A stretch of 26,766 bases of DNA from Actinobacteria bacterium UBA2279 (lineage in GTDB: Bacteria; Actinomycetota; Coriobacteriia; Anaerosomatales; Anaerosomataceae): contig DDWT01000036.1 in the NCBI GenBank assembly GCA_002347365.1, positions 1 to 26,766 on the forward strand, in the 5' to 3' direction. Both the position numbers and the translations under genes were made by a program. Positions 6,941 to 15,435 of the stretch are shown in pieces (positions within the stretch are counted from its first letter, which is position 1; every line of letters begins with the position of its first letter). The notes under the pieces are model-generated. The model ran no database searches. It worked only from the letters and a program-made list of their open reading frames with translations, and was not told the DNA's origin.

Positions 6941-7603
6941 TTGACCTTGACGCATTCCACCAATGAACGTGTCCCTGAGGGCGTCATCGAGCGTCTTCCG
7001 CTCTACCTGGGCGTTCTTATCCAGCTCCGTTCCTCTGGAGAGGAAACCGTGTCTTCGGCGCGACTCGGAGAACTCACCGATATCAATCCCGCACAGATTC
7101 GTCGCGACCTCACTCACTTCGGTTCGTTTGGCAAGCGAGGGGTGGGCTACGACATCACCACACTGGTGGAGCGGATCCAGCGAATCCTCGGGGCTGATCA
7201 TGTCCACCGGCTGGCACTTGTTGGTGCAGGACACCTTGGATCGGCGATCGCGGACTACAACGGCCTGCGGCAGCACGGTTTTCACGTCACAGCCATCTTC
7301 GACATCGACGCAGCCAAGATCGGCGGTCATATCGGAGACATCGTTGTGCAGAACGTTGATGAACTCGAGTCCACGGTCAAAGAGCAGGGCATCGAGATAG
7401 GAGTCATCGCTGTACCGCCGCTGGCAGCGCAGGAGGCAGCTGATCGGTTGAGCGGCGCAGGCGTGAAGATCATGCTCAACTACACGCCCGTGATCGTGCG
7501 TGTGCCGGCGGAGGTTACCTTGCACAATACCGATCCGGTGCATGAGCTTCTGCATACGCTCTACTACCTCTCAAAGACCGAACGAGGCGTGGCGCGCACC
7601 TAG
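6941..7603 (+). CDS. rex: Redox-sensing transcriptional repressor Rex
   Basis: From TTG 6941 the protein has 220 residues. Residues 1-80 are a winged helix with the recognition segment NPAQIRRDLTHFGSFGKRGVGY; residues 85-210 are a Rossmann NAD(H) domain with LVGAGHLGSA (93-102) and FDID (120-123), and a C-terminal domain-swap helix closes it. Rex represses fermentation and respiration genes until NADH rises. The start is uncertain: GTG 6884 has a good GAGG site but would add an atypical 19-residue tail and place the operator inside the gene; TTG 6947 is also possible. The 6941 start gives a tail length like other Rex proteins. It follows the M50 protease closely. Confidence 0.93.
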   Translation: MTLTHSTNERVPEGVIERLPLYLGVLIQLRSSGEETVSSARLGELTDINPAQIRRDLTHFGSFGKRGVGYDITTLVERIQRILGADHVHRLALVGAGHLGSAIADYNGLRQHGFHVTAIFDIDAAKIGGHIGDIVVQNVDELESTVKEQGIEIGVIAVPPLAAQEAADRLSGAGVKIMLNYTPVIVRVPAEVTLHNTDPVHELLHTLYYLSKTERGVART

Positions 7604-7678
7604 CAGAGGTGGTAATCTGGCGTTCAGTCCGTTTCCGGTCTCGGTAGGCCGGTTGAATGATTTGCACAAGGAGGGGTC

Positions 7679-7903
7679 ATGGCTGTATTTGGTCTTCCCG
7701 GTGGCGCGGAGTGGGTAATCATCCTCGCTGTCGTCCTCCTGCTCTTCGGGCCGTCCAGACTTCCGAAGCTCGGCAAGTCGCTCGGCAAGACCATGAAGGC
7801 CATCCGTGATGGCGTTGATGGCAAGGACGACGATGACGATGAGCTCGAGGAAGTCGAAGAGGAGAAGTCCTCCAAGAAGCCCGCATCAGACGACGAAGAG
7901 TAG
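7679..7903 (+). CDS. tatA: Twin-arginine translocase subunit TatA/TatE
   Basis: A 74-residue protein with the TatA pattern: a short N-terminus, one membrane helix at about 9-24, the FGPSRLPKLGKSLGKTMKAIRDG hinge and amphipathic helix (cut here from residues 23-46), then a tail very rich in Asp and Glu. TatA polymers form the conduit for folded Tat substrates. GGAGGGG precedes the ATG. No tatB or tatC lies nearby, so the rest of the translocase must be encoded elsewhere. A hairpin follows, suggesting a single-gene unit or the end of a rex-tatA transcript. Confidence 0.93.
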   Translation: MAVFGLPGGAEWVIILAVVLLLFGPSRLPKLGKSLGKTMKAIRDGVDGKDDDDDELEEVEEEKSSKKPASDDEE

Positions 7904-7941
7904 GGTCCTGATCGCCTGATCGATCGGACATCTCAGTACAG

Positions 7942-7966
7942 GCAGGGGCGCCGGTGGCGTCCCTGC
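7942..7966 (+). terminator. 11-bp hairpin after tatA
   Basis: Bases 7942-7952 pair with 7956-7966 (one G-U pair) around a 3-base loop. No clear T-run follows. Its place between tatA and the greA promoter fits a terminator. Confidence 0.5.
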
Positions 7967-7979
7967 TGTCGTGTCAGCC

Positions 7980-8007
7980 TTGTGCGTTCACGTATATGCG
8001 CTATACT
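7980..8007 (+). promoter_or_regulatory. greA promoter
   Basis: TTGTGC at 7980-7985 and TATACT at 8002-8007 are separated by 16 bases. The -10 box is near consensus. The implied leader to the greA ATG is about 55 bases. Confidence 0.6.
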
Positions 8008-8069
8008 CTCGGGAGCAATTTCGCGGCACCGCCCGACGGGCCCGTGAATGGACAACACCAGGAGCTTCT

Positions 8070-8543
8070 ATGAACAAGGAAATCGCACTCACTCCGGAGG
8101 GGCAGGTGCGCCTCGAGGAAGAACTCAAGCACCTCGAGACCGTCCGCCGCCGTGAGGTTGGCGATCGCATCAAGGAAGCCAAGGAGTTCGGCGACATATC
8201 AGAGAACTCCGAATATGACGATGCGAAGAACGAGCAGGCGTGGGTTGAGGGCCGCATCGCGGAGATCAACCTGATCCTGTCGCATGCGACGATCATCGAT
8301 ACGCCCAAGAGCAAGAATCGCATCGTCCTCGGCTCGAAGGTCGAGTTGAAGGATGTAGAGACGGCTGACGTACACGTCTACCATCTCGTTGGCTCTGCAG
8401 AGGCCGATCCGACGCACGATCGCATCTCGAATGAATCACCCGTCGGTGCCGCTGTCATGGGGGCAAAGAAGGGTCAGGTCGTGCAGGTGACCACCCCTCG
8501 AGGTGCCGTCATCGAGTACGAAGTCCTCAAGATCACCAACTAG
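8070..8543 (+). CDS. greA: Transcription elongation factor GreA
   Basis: A 157-residue GreA. The N-terminal coiled coil runs to about residue 75 and carries the tip sequence EAKEFGDISENSEYDDAK with the acidic residues that coordinate the second magnesium in RNA polymerase. The C-terminal FKBP-like domain ends with SPVGAAVMGAKKGQVVQV and a beta strand. GreA rescues backtracked polymerase by stimulating transcript cleavage. ATG 8070 has AGGAG with a 6-base gap; the upstream in-frame region runs through the promoter and is not coding. It is 6 bases ahead of lysS, a frequent greA-lysS pair in Gram-positive bacteria. Confidence 0.96.
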   Translation: MNKEIALTPEGQVRLEEELKHLETVRRREVGDRIKEAKEFGDISENSEYDDAKNEQAWVEGRIAEINLILSHATIIDTPKSKNRIVLGSKVELKDVETADVHVYHLVGSAEADPTHDRISNESPVGAAVMGAKKGQVVQVTTPRGAVIEYEVLKITN

Positions 8544-8549
8544 TCGCCG

Positions 8550-10052
8550 ATGTCGGACGAATCGACACACGGCACGGAACGTCCTTCCGAGGATGTCTTC
8601 GCGATCCGCAAAGCCAAGCTTGACGCGCTACGCGAGCGCGGGGAGCAGCCGTACAAGGATCGCTACGATCGCACCCACACGGCCACATCACTCCAGGAGC
8701 AGTACGCTGCACTGGACGACGGGACCGAGACGGAAGATGTGGTCCATGTTGCCGGTCGTGTAGTGGCCAAGCGTGACCAGGGCAAGATCGTCTTCCTCGT
8801 CATTCGTGATGACTCCACAGATCTTCAGCTCTTCTGTCGTGTGAACGTCCTGGGCGAGGAAGCCTTCGAAGCGGTCCGCGATCTGGATCTTGGCGACTGG
8901 ATCGGTGCTCGTGGCCTCGTGCTTCGAACACGACGCGGAGAGTTGTCGGTGTCGCCCGTCGAGGTGTCGCTTCTGTCGAAGTCGCTAAGGCCTCTGCCCG
9001 AGAAGTTCCACGGCCTTTCCGACACGGAAACGCGCTATCGTCAGCGCTACGTCGACCTCATCGTCAATGCAGATGTGAAGCGTACGTTCGAGACTCGCTT
9101 CAAGATCGTCGCTGCGATCCGGCGGTTCATGGAGAGCAGGCAGTTCGTCGAGGTTGAGACCCCGATGCTGCACCCGATTCCCGGAGGCGCAACAGCCAGG
9201 CCCTTCGTCACACATCACAATGCGCTCGACATGGAGTTCTACTTGCGCATTGCGCCGGAGCTGTATCTGAAGCGGCTGCTGGTCGGCGGCTTCGAACGCG
9301 TGTATGAGATCAACCGGTCGTTCCGCAACGAGGGTATATCGGTAAGGCATAATCCCGAGTTCACTATGCTCGAGGCCTACCAGGCGTTCACTAACCTGGA
9401 TGGCATGATGGAGCTGACCGAAGGGATAGTCACTGCGGCTGCATCCGAGGCACTGGGCACCCTGCAGATCACCTATCAGGGCGCCGAGATCGATCTCACC
9501 CCGCCATGGCCTCGTCGCACGATGATCGAGTTGACCAGCGAGGCGGCAGACGAGGATGTCTCGTTCGCCGTGACCGACGCCCATCTTCGTCATCTGTGCG
9601 ACCATCACGGCGTGCCGCACGATCCGTCTTGGGGCAAAGGCAAGCTCATCACCGAGCTGTTCGAGAAGCTCGTCGAGGGTACCCTGGTTCAGCCGACGTT
9701 CGTGACGGAGTACCCGCTCGAGACGTCACCGCTTGCGCGCAAGAAGCCGGACGAGCCGGAGCTCACGGAGCGGTTCGAGCTGATCATCACGGGCCGAGAG
9801 ATAGCCAACGCCTTCTCGGAGTTGGTCGACCCCGTCGATCAACGCGAACGCTTCGCCGCGCAGATGGCCGCCAAGGCCGGCGGAGACGACGAGGCCATGG
9901 GCTATGACGAGGACTACCTCCGCGCGATGGAGTACGGTATGCCGCCAGCAGGCGGGATGGGAATCGGCATCGACCGTCTCGTCATGCTGCTCACGGATTC
10001 GGCGTCCATTCGCGACGTTCTTCTCTTCCCGCACTTGCGCCCGGAGGCATAG
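8550..10052 (+). CDS. lysS: Lysyl-tRNA synthetase, class II
   Basis: A 500-residue class II lysyl-tRNA synthetase. Residues about 65-150 form the OB-fold anticodon-binding domain (VHVAGRVVAKRDQGKIVFLVIRD). The catalytic core contains motif 1 (FMESRQFVEVETPML), motif 2 (FRNEGISVRHNPEFTMLE) and motif 3 (GMGIGIDRLVMLL). It attaches lysine to tRNA-Lys. No convincing Shine-Dalgarno precedes the ATG, which sits only 6 bases after the greA stop, so translation probably depends on coupling to greA. A long hairpin follows the stop, separating it from clpC. Confidence 0.97.
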   Translation: MSDESTHGTERPSEDVFAIRKAKLDALRERGEQPYKDRYDRTHTATSLQEQYAALDDGTETEDVVHVAGRVVAKRDQGKIVFLVIRDDSTDLQLFCRVNVLGEEAFEAVRDLDLGDWIGARGLVLRTRRGELSVSPVEVSLLSKSLRPLPEKFHGLSDTETRYRQRYVDLIVNADVKRTFETRFKIVAAIRRFMESRQFVEVETPMLHPIPGGATARPFVTHHNALDMEFYLRIAPELYLKRLLVGGFERVYEINRSFRNEGISVRHNPEFTMLEAYQAFTNLDGMMELTEGIVTAAASEALGTLQITYQGAEIDLTPPWPRRTMIELTSEAADEDVSFAVTDAHLRHLCDHHGVPHDPSWGKGKLITELFEKLVEGTLVQPTFVTEYPLETSPLARKKPDEPELTERFELIITGREIANAFSELVDPVDQRERFAAQMAAKAGGDDEAMGYDEDYLRAMEYGMPPAGGMGIGIDRLVMLLTDSASIRDVLLFPHLRPEA

Positions 10053-10060
10053 AGACGCGT

Positions 10061-10098
10061 CCATCAGGATATGAGTGCCCGTCACTCATATCTGGTGG
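10061..10098 (+). terminator. Long hairpin between lysS and clpC
   Basis: A 16-bp stem with one bulged G: 10 bp around the loop CCCGT (10068-10092 region), then the bulge, then 6 more pairs out to 10061/10098. A pyrimidine-rich stretch follows rather than a clean T-run. Likely terminates the greA-lysS transcript. Confidence 0.55.
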
Positions 10099-10150
10099 CA
10101 TTCCGCTTGCTTCTCGTTCTCTGATCCTCCCGCTCCAATGACGCGGGGGG

Positions 10151-10156
10151 TAGAAT
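10151..10156 (+). promoter_or_regulatory. Possible clpC -10 box
   Basis: TAGAAT matches the -10 consensus at five of six positions and lies 50 bases ahead of the clpC start. No convincing -35 box is visible at the right distance, which would suit a promoter needing an activator. Confidence 0.35.
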
Positions 10157-10172
10157 ACCTGTTGTGAGCAGA

Positions 10173-10188
10173 ACGCCGGTACCGGCGT
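10173..10188. promoter_or_regulatory. Perfect 16-bp palindrome in the clpC leader
   Basis: ACGCCGGTACCGGCGT is its own reverse complement. It lies downstream of the possible -10 box and ends 6 bases before the AGGAG ribosome site, a place typical of a repressor operator. It does not match the CtsR heptad repeat. Confidence 0.45.
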
Positions 10189-10205
10189 GTGATAGGAGTG
10201 GACCC

Positions 10206-12761
10206 ATGTTCGAGCGATTCACCGAGAAGGCCAGAAGGGTCGTCGTGTACGCGCAGGAAGAGGCGCGTATGCTCAACCAGAACTACATCGGAACCGAGCA
10301 TCTCTTGCTCGGGTTGATCCGTGAGCAAGACGGCATCGCCGCCAAAGCCCTCGAGAGCCTCAACATCTCTCTTGAAGACGTTCATCAGCAAGTGGAAGAG
10401 CTGATCGGCAGGGGCACCTACGTTCCCACCGGTCACATCCCCTTCACCCCGCGTGCGAAGAAGGTCCTTGAGCTCTCTTTGCGGGAGGCGCTTCAGCTCG
10501 GTCACAACTACATCGGAACCGAGCACATCCTTCTCGGCCTCATCCGTGAAGGCGAAGGCGTAGCCGCGCAGGTGCTGCTCAACCTGGGCGCCGATCTCGA
10601 GAAGGTGCGCTCGGCTGTCATCCAGCTGCTCTCGAGCTACTATGGCAAGCCGACCGAGCAGGGCGAGTCCCGCGGAGGCGGTCGGGGTGAGTCGAACCAG
10701 CTGCTCGATGAGTTCGGACGCAACCTGACGCGGGCGGCGCGTGACGGCAAACTCGATCCTGTTGTGGGCCGCGCGCAGGAGATCGAGCGCGTGATGCAGA
10801 TACTGTCGAGGCGCACGAAGAACAACCCGGTTCTGATCGGCGAGCCCGGTGTCGGGAAGACCGCCGTGGTCGAAGGACTGGCACAGATGATCGCTGCCGA
10901 TGAGGTGCCCGAGACGATTCGCGAGAAGCAGCTCTACACACTGGACCTTGCCGCGCTGGTTGCCGGCAGCAAGTATCGCGGGGAGTTCGAAGAGCGACTC
11001 AAGAAGGTCATGAAGGAGATCCGCGAACGTGGCGATGTCATCCTGTTCATCGATGAGATGCACACGCTTGTCGGCGCAGGTGCTGCCGAAGGGGCTATCG
11101 ATGCTGCATCGATCATCAAGCCCGCGCTCGCACGTGGCGAGCTGCAGACCATCGGTGCGACGACGCTAGACGAGTACCGCAAGTACGTCGAGAAGGACCC
11201 AGCTCTCGAGCGCCGCTTCCAGCCGATCATGGTAGGGGAGCCCAGCGTAGAGGAGACTAAGGAGATTCTTCTCGGCCTTCGTGATCGCTATGAGGCCCAT
11301 CACCGGGTATCGATCACCGATGCTGCCGTGGATGCTGCTGCGGTGCTCGCGGACCGCTACATCTCGGATCGATTCCTGCCCGACAAGGCTATCGACCTCA
11401 TCGATGAGGCCGGCAGCAAGATGCGCATCCAGATGATGACGGCCCCGCCCGATATTCGCGAGATCGAAGAGCGTCTGAGACTCGTGCGTCAGGAGAAGGA
11501 AGCGGCCATCGAATCGCAGGAATTCGAGAAGGCGGCTGCGCTGCGCGACAAGGAGAAGCAGACGCTCGCCGAGAAGCGCGCGATGGAAGAGGAATGGCTC
11601 AAGCCCGACAACCGTCGCGTCGTCGAAGTGACGGAGCGGGAGATCGCCGAGGTCGTCTCGATGTGGACCGGGATCCCGGTCTCCAGCCTCACTGAGGAAG
11701 AGACGCAGAAGCTGCTACGTATGGAGACGTCGCTCCACGAGCGCATCGTAGGCCAGGACGAAGCTGTCACAGCCGTGAGCAAGGCCATCCGCCGCACGCG
11801 GGCGGGGCTCAAAGACCCTATGCGACCGGCCGGATCATTCATCTTCCTCGGCCCGTCGGGAGTAGGCAAGACCGAGCTATCCAAGGCGCTGGCCGCGTTC
11901 CTCTTCGGGAGTGAGGACGCGCTCATCCAGCTGGACATGTCCGAGTACATGGAGAAGCACACGGTCTCACGGCTGATCGGCTCACCTCCCGGGTATGTCG
12001 GGTTTGATGAAGGCGGCCAGCTCACCGAACTCGTTCGGCGCAAGCCCTATTCGGTGATCTTGTTCGATGAGATCGAGAAGGCGCATCCCGACGTATTCAA
12101 CGTGTTGCTGCAGATCCTCGAAGAGGGTCGCTTGACCGATGCCCAGGGCCGTAAGGTGGATTTCAAGAACACGATCGTCATCATGACGAGCAACCTTGGG
12201 GCACGCGATATCGTGAAGGGAAAGATCATCGGCTTCACCACTCAGATTGCCGGCACGATGGACTATGCCGATGTAAAGGAACGCGTGACCGGAGAGCTCA
12301 AGAAGGTGTTTCGACCCGAGTTCCTCAACCGCGTGGACGAAGTCATCGTATTCCATGACCTCACCAATCCCGAGATTCAGCAGATAGTCGACATCATGGT
12401 CGGTCGTCTGCGTGACCAGCTGCTGCTCCAGGGCATTGGCATCATGGTGTCCCAGGAGGCACGGCAACTGCTTGCCGACGCCGGGTTCGACTCCGCGTTA
12501 GGCGCGCGACCGCTTCGCCGTGCAATACAGCGCCTGGTGGAGGACCCGCTATCAGAGCAGCTGCTCGCCAGTGAGTGGAAGCCCGGCGATGTCGTGGAGC
12601 TTGCAGTGGAAGAGGGCAAGATCGTGTTCCACAAAGGGACCGCACCGGCAGAGGGACTATCCGCTCCCAAGGTAGCGACCGCCGCCAAGGCATCGATGCC
12701 GCCGAAGTCGTCGCGCGGCAGTGGCCGTGGTGGCGCGGCCGGCGGGTCTGCAGGCGCCTGA
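10206..12761 (+). CDS. clpC: ATP-dependent Clp protease ATP-binding subunit ClpC
   Basis: An 851-residue Hsp100 unfoldase. Two Clp N repeats lie at about 3-70 and 80-145. The first AAA domain has Walker A GEPGVGKT (212-219) and Walker B VILFIDE (278-284). A middle region with a UVR motif (about 420-455) follows, as expected for ClpC rather than ClpB. The second AAA domain has Walker A GPSGVGKT (549-556) and LFDEIEKAH (619-627). The IGF tripeptide near 675-677 is the loop that docks ClpP. The last 35 residues are a low-complexity Gly/Ser/Ala tail. ATG 10206 follows AGGAG by 7 bases. The usual ctsR-mcsA-mcsB partners are absent; radA follows after 5 bases. Confidence 0.97.
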   Translation: MFERFTEKARRVVVYAQEEARMLNQNYIGTEHLLLGLIREQDGIAAKALESLNISLEDVHQQVEELIGRGTYVPTGHIPFTPRAKKVLELSLREALQLGHNYIGTEHILLGLIREGEGVAAQVLLNLGADLEKVRSAVIQLLSSYYGKPTEQGESRGGGRGESNQLLDEFGRNLTRAARDGKLDPVVGRAQEIERVMQILSRRTKNNPVLIGEPGVGKTAVVEGLAQMIAADEVPETIREKQLYTLDLAALVAGSKYRGEFEERLKKVMKEIRERGDVILFIDEMHTLVGAGAAEGAIDAASIIKPALARGELQTIGATTLDEYRKYVEKDPALERRFQPIMVGEPSVEETKEILLGLRDRYEAHHRVSITDAAVDAAAVLADRYISDRFLPDKAIDLIDEAGSKMRIQMMTAPPDIREIEERLRLVRQEKEAAIESQEFEKAAALRDKEKQTLAEKRAMEEEWLKPDNRRVVEVTEREIAEVVSMWTGIPVSSLTEEETQKLLRMETSLHERIVGQDEAVTAVSKAIRRTRAGLKDPMRPAGSFIFLGPSGVGKTELSKALAAFLFGSEDALIQLDMSEYMEKHTVSRLIGSPPGYVGFDEGGQLTELVRRKPYSVILFDEIEKAHPDVFNVLLQILEEGRLTDAQGRKVDFKNTIVIMTSNLGARDIVKGKIIGFTTQIAGTMDYADVKERVTGELKKVFRPEFLNRVDEVIVFHDLTNPEIQQIVDIMVGRLRDQLLLQGIGIMVSQEARQLLADAGFDSALGARPLRRAIQRLVEDPLSEQLLASEWKPGDVVELAVEEGKIVFHKGTAPAEGLSAPKVATAAKASMPPKSSRGSGRGGAAGGSAGA

Positions 12762-12766
12762 GGCCC

Positions 12767-14119
12767 ATGGCGAAGCAGCGGACGAGCTGGCGTTGCCAGC
12801 AGTGCGGTTACAGCGCACCGAAGTGGCTCGGCCGTTGCCCCGACTGTGGTGAGTACGCCACGTTCGTGGAGGAAGCGGTCGCGGTCGCGTCTGCTGCCGA
12901 AACGCATGCGGCAGCTCGCACGCCGGTGGCACTCGGTGACGTCGTGGCCTCGGCGGCACAGCGCACCCCTACAGGCATCCCCGAGTTCGATCGTGTTCTC
13001 GGTGGAGGGCTCGTCCGGGGTTCGCTCGTGCTGGTTGCGGGTGAACCGGGTATTGGCAAGTCCACGCTCCTCCTTCAGGCTGCGGGAGCGCTGGGCGACC
13101 GCGGTTCGCGAGTACTCTACGTGTGCGGGGAGGAGTCTGCCGAGCAAGTGAAGCTGCGGGCGCAGCGCATCGGCGCGAGCGATGGCATCTCCCTCCTTCC
13201 CGAGACCGACATTGCGACGGTTGAAGCTACAGCTCTGGCCGAGCGCCCCGCACTGCTCATCGTCGACTCGATACAGACCATGGCCGACCGGGAGCTTTCG
13301 GGCGTTCCGGGCAGTGTCGGTCAGGTACGCGCCTGTGCAGCTCGACTGATGCGTATCGCCAAGGAAGAAGGAGTGACCGTCCTGCTCGTCGGACACGTCA
13401 CGAAGGAGGGCGTCATCGCCGGTCCGCGAGTCCTTGAGCACCTCGTTGACACCGTGATCTCGTTCGAGGGCGACCGCGATCACACTTTGCGCATCGTGCG
13501 TGCGACCAAGAATCGCTTCGGTTCCGTTTCGGAGATAGGCATCTTCGAGATGGAGGAGGAGGGACTCAAGGCGGTCGGACAACCCTCAGGCGCACTTCTG
13601 GCCGGGCGCACTGAGGACGTAGCGGGATCATGCGTGATGGTCGCGGTCGAAGGGTCTCGACCCATTCTCGTCGAGGTACAGGCCCTGGTGACGCCAAGCT
13701 ACCTGCAGATGCCAAGGCGTCTGGCAACCGGCATCGATACCGCTCGCGTGTTGCAAGTATTGGCAGTGCTCGAGCGCCGGGCTGGGCTTGCTTTCGGCCC
13801 GCACGACGTCTATGTATCCGTGGCGGGCGGAATCCGGATCTCCGAGCCGGGGATCGATCTGCCATTGGCACTTGCGCTTGCATCGGCACGAACCGATCGA
13901 CCTGTTCCTTCAGGGACCGTCGCATTCGGCGAGCTCGGGCTGACCGGAGAACTGCGAGGAGCACGGCAGGCGGATACCCGGCTTCGAGAGGCGGCGCGGC
14001 TCGGTTTCACGATGGCCATTCTCGCACCGGGTCGTGTCGCTTCGGTCACCGACGGAATCTCAGTCGCACAACCGCGACTGATCGCTGACGCACTTGTTGG
14101 CGCTGGAGTCCGCGGCTGA
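12767..14119 (+). CDS. radA: DNA repair protein RadA (Sms)
   Basis: A 450-residue RadA. An N-terminal zinc ribbon uses Cys10, Cys13, Cys24 and Cys27. The RecA-like ATPase has Walker A GEPGIGKS (92-99) and the RadA signature KNRFG (248-252). The C-terminal part (about 290-450) is the Lon-like domain, with SVAGGIRISEPGIDLPLALALAS visible in short form. RadA is a hexameric helicase that extends recombination intermediates. The ATG begins 5 bases after the clpC stop with no separate promoter, so it is cotranscribed; a longer in-frame start inside clpC was rejected because the zinc ribbon begins here. Confidence 0.96.
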   Translation: MAKQRTSWRCQQCGYSAPKWLGRCPDCGEYATFVEEAVAVASAAETHAAARTPVALGDVVASAAQRTPTGIPEFDRVLGGGLVRGSLVLVAGEPGIGKSTLLLQAAGALGDRGSRVLYVCGEESAEQVKLRAQRIGASDGISLLPETDIATVEATALAERPALLIVDSIQTMADRELSGVPGSVGQVRACAARLMRIAKEEGVTVLLVGHVTKEGVIAGPRVLEHLVDTVISFEGDRDHTLRIVRATKNRFGSVSEIGIFEMEEEGLKAVGQPSGALLAGRTEDVAGSCVMVAVEGSRPILVEVQALVTPSYLQMPRRLATGIDTARVLQVLAVLERRAGLAFGPHDVYVSVAGGIRISEPGIDLPLALALASARTDRPVPSGTVAFGELGLTGELRGARQADTRLREAARLGFTMAILAPGRVASVTDGISVAQPRLIADALVGAGVRG

Positions 14120-14207
14120 GCTGGCACGTTGTGGATGGTTCGTGGCACAATCGGATATGAGGGCGCGGCTATGCGTCCGCATCCCGCCAGCGCCTTCCGG
14201 AGGTGAC

Positions 14208-15269
14208 ATGGACGCCAAGAACGAAGACACGATGTTGTCAGCGCTCGAGGCCGTCGCACCGGGGACCGCGCTCCGCGAGGGCCTGGATTACATCATCTCT
14301 GCCCGCACCGGCGCACTCATCGTCATCGGTGATGTCGACGGAGTAGAGACTCTCTGCAATGGTGGTTTCCGTATCGAGACGCCGTTCTCCGCGCAGGCAC
14401 TGTACGAGCTCGCGAAGATGGATGGCGCCATCGTGCTCGATGAGGATGCCTCGGGCATCCTGAAGGCGAACGTCCATCTGGTGCCTGACGCAACGCTGCC
14501 AACCTCCGAGACGGGCATGAGACACAGGACCGCCGAGCGCGTGAGCAGGCAGACGGATGCATTCGTCATCTCCGTCTCACAAAGGCGTGAAGTAGTGAGT
14601 CTCTACCTCGGTGGAAGCCGCTTGATCCTCGAAGACATCGAAGTAGTGCTCGCGAAGGCGGACCAGGCGCTTCAGACGCTGCAGCGCTATCGCGTACGCC
14701 TCGATGAGGTCGCCGGGCACCTCACTGTCCTCGAGTTCGAGGATGTCGTCACGATCGGTGATGTGGCGACTGTGATCCAGCGCTCGGAGATGGTACAACG
14801 CGTCGCGCGAGAAGTCGCCCGCTACGTCACAGAGCTCGGAGTCGAAGGACGCCTGGTGAGGATGCAGTCCGAGGAACTCGTAGCCTCTGTCGAAGACGAC
14901 TATGTCATGCTTCTGCGGGACTACGCGAAAGACCCCGGTCCGCGCAAGGTCGTGTCGATACGCTCCAAGATCGCCGGGATGAGTCCGGATCAGTTGCTCG
15001 ACGACGCCGCCGTAGCTGCCGCACTCGGGTATCCCGCGTCGAGTGACATCGCCGAGTTCCACGTGCAGCCGGCCGGCTATCGGCTTCTGCACCGCATTCC
15101 GATGCTCCCCGGTACCGTGATCAACCGTGTCGTCGAGCGCTTCGTGTCGCTGCCCGTGTTGCTCCACGCAACCGAGTCAGAACTGGACGAGGTTGACGGC
15201 GTGGGCTCACGCCGAGCTCGTGCGATCATCGATGGCCTTCGCAGGATGCGAGAGCACGCTACCGTCTAG
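14208..15269 (+). CDS. disA: Diadenylate cyclase DisA (c-di-AMP synthase, DNA integrity scanner)
   Basis: A 353-residue DisA. The N-terminal DAC domain holds the catalytic DGA (72-74) and RHRTAER (105-111) motifs that condense two ATP to c-di-AMP. A helical linker (about 150-285) leads to a C-terminal helix-hairpin-helix domain ending ELDEVDGVGSRRARAIIDGL, which recognises branched DNA. The protein couples recombination intermediates to c-di-AMP levels and in Bacillus is inhibited by RadA, its neighbour here too. ATG 14208 has GGAGG and a gap of 5-6 bases. It lies 88 bases after radA. Confidence 0.97.
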   Translation: MDAKNEDTMLSALEAVAPGTALREGLDYIISARTGALIVIGDVDGVETLCNGGFRIETPFSAQALYELAKMDGAIVLDEDASGILKANVHLVPDATLPTSETGMRHRTAERVSRQTDAFVISVSQRREVVSLYLGGSRLILEDIEVVLAKADQALQTLQRYRVRLDEVAGHLTVLEFEDVVTIGDVATVIQRSEMVQRVAREVARYVTELGVEGRLVRMQSEELVASVEDDYVMLLRDYAKDPGPRKVVSIRSKIAGMSPDQLLDDAAVAAALGYPASSDIAEFHVQPAGYRLLHRIPMLPGTVINRVVERFVSLPVLLHATESELDEVDGVGSRRARAIIDGLRRMREHATV

Positions 15270-15276
15270 CATGCAA

Positions 15277-15303
15277 TTGGAACCTTTCATCGGTTGGTAT
15301 GCT
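15277..15303 (+). promoter_or_regulatory. Possible promoter for the PIN-TRAM gene and isp operon
   Basis: TTGGAA at 15277-15282 and TATGCT at 15298-15303 are 15 bases apart, slightly short, but a TGG immediately before the -10 box makes it an extended -10. It lies directly after the disA stop. Confidence 0.45.
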
Positions 15304-15435
15304 ACGATTGCGCATGTTCAAACTCTATTCATCCGATTCATTCCTGCAGTGTCCCCCCGTCGTCTGACAAGTCATTGAGAGGAGGTGGAGGCGCCGGCTC
15401 AGGCAAGACAACATCCGGCTGGCGGCGCCGTCATC

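Noticed and set aside
10086..11063. A 325-codon minus-strand frame
   Set aside because: It is the shadow of clpC and also crosses the clpC leader, with no recognisable domain.
12377..13582. A 401-codon open frame on the minus strand
   Set aside because: It lies opposite clpC and radA, which have complete domain motifs; long antisense frames are expected at this G+C content.
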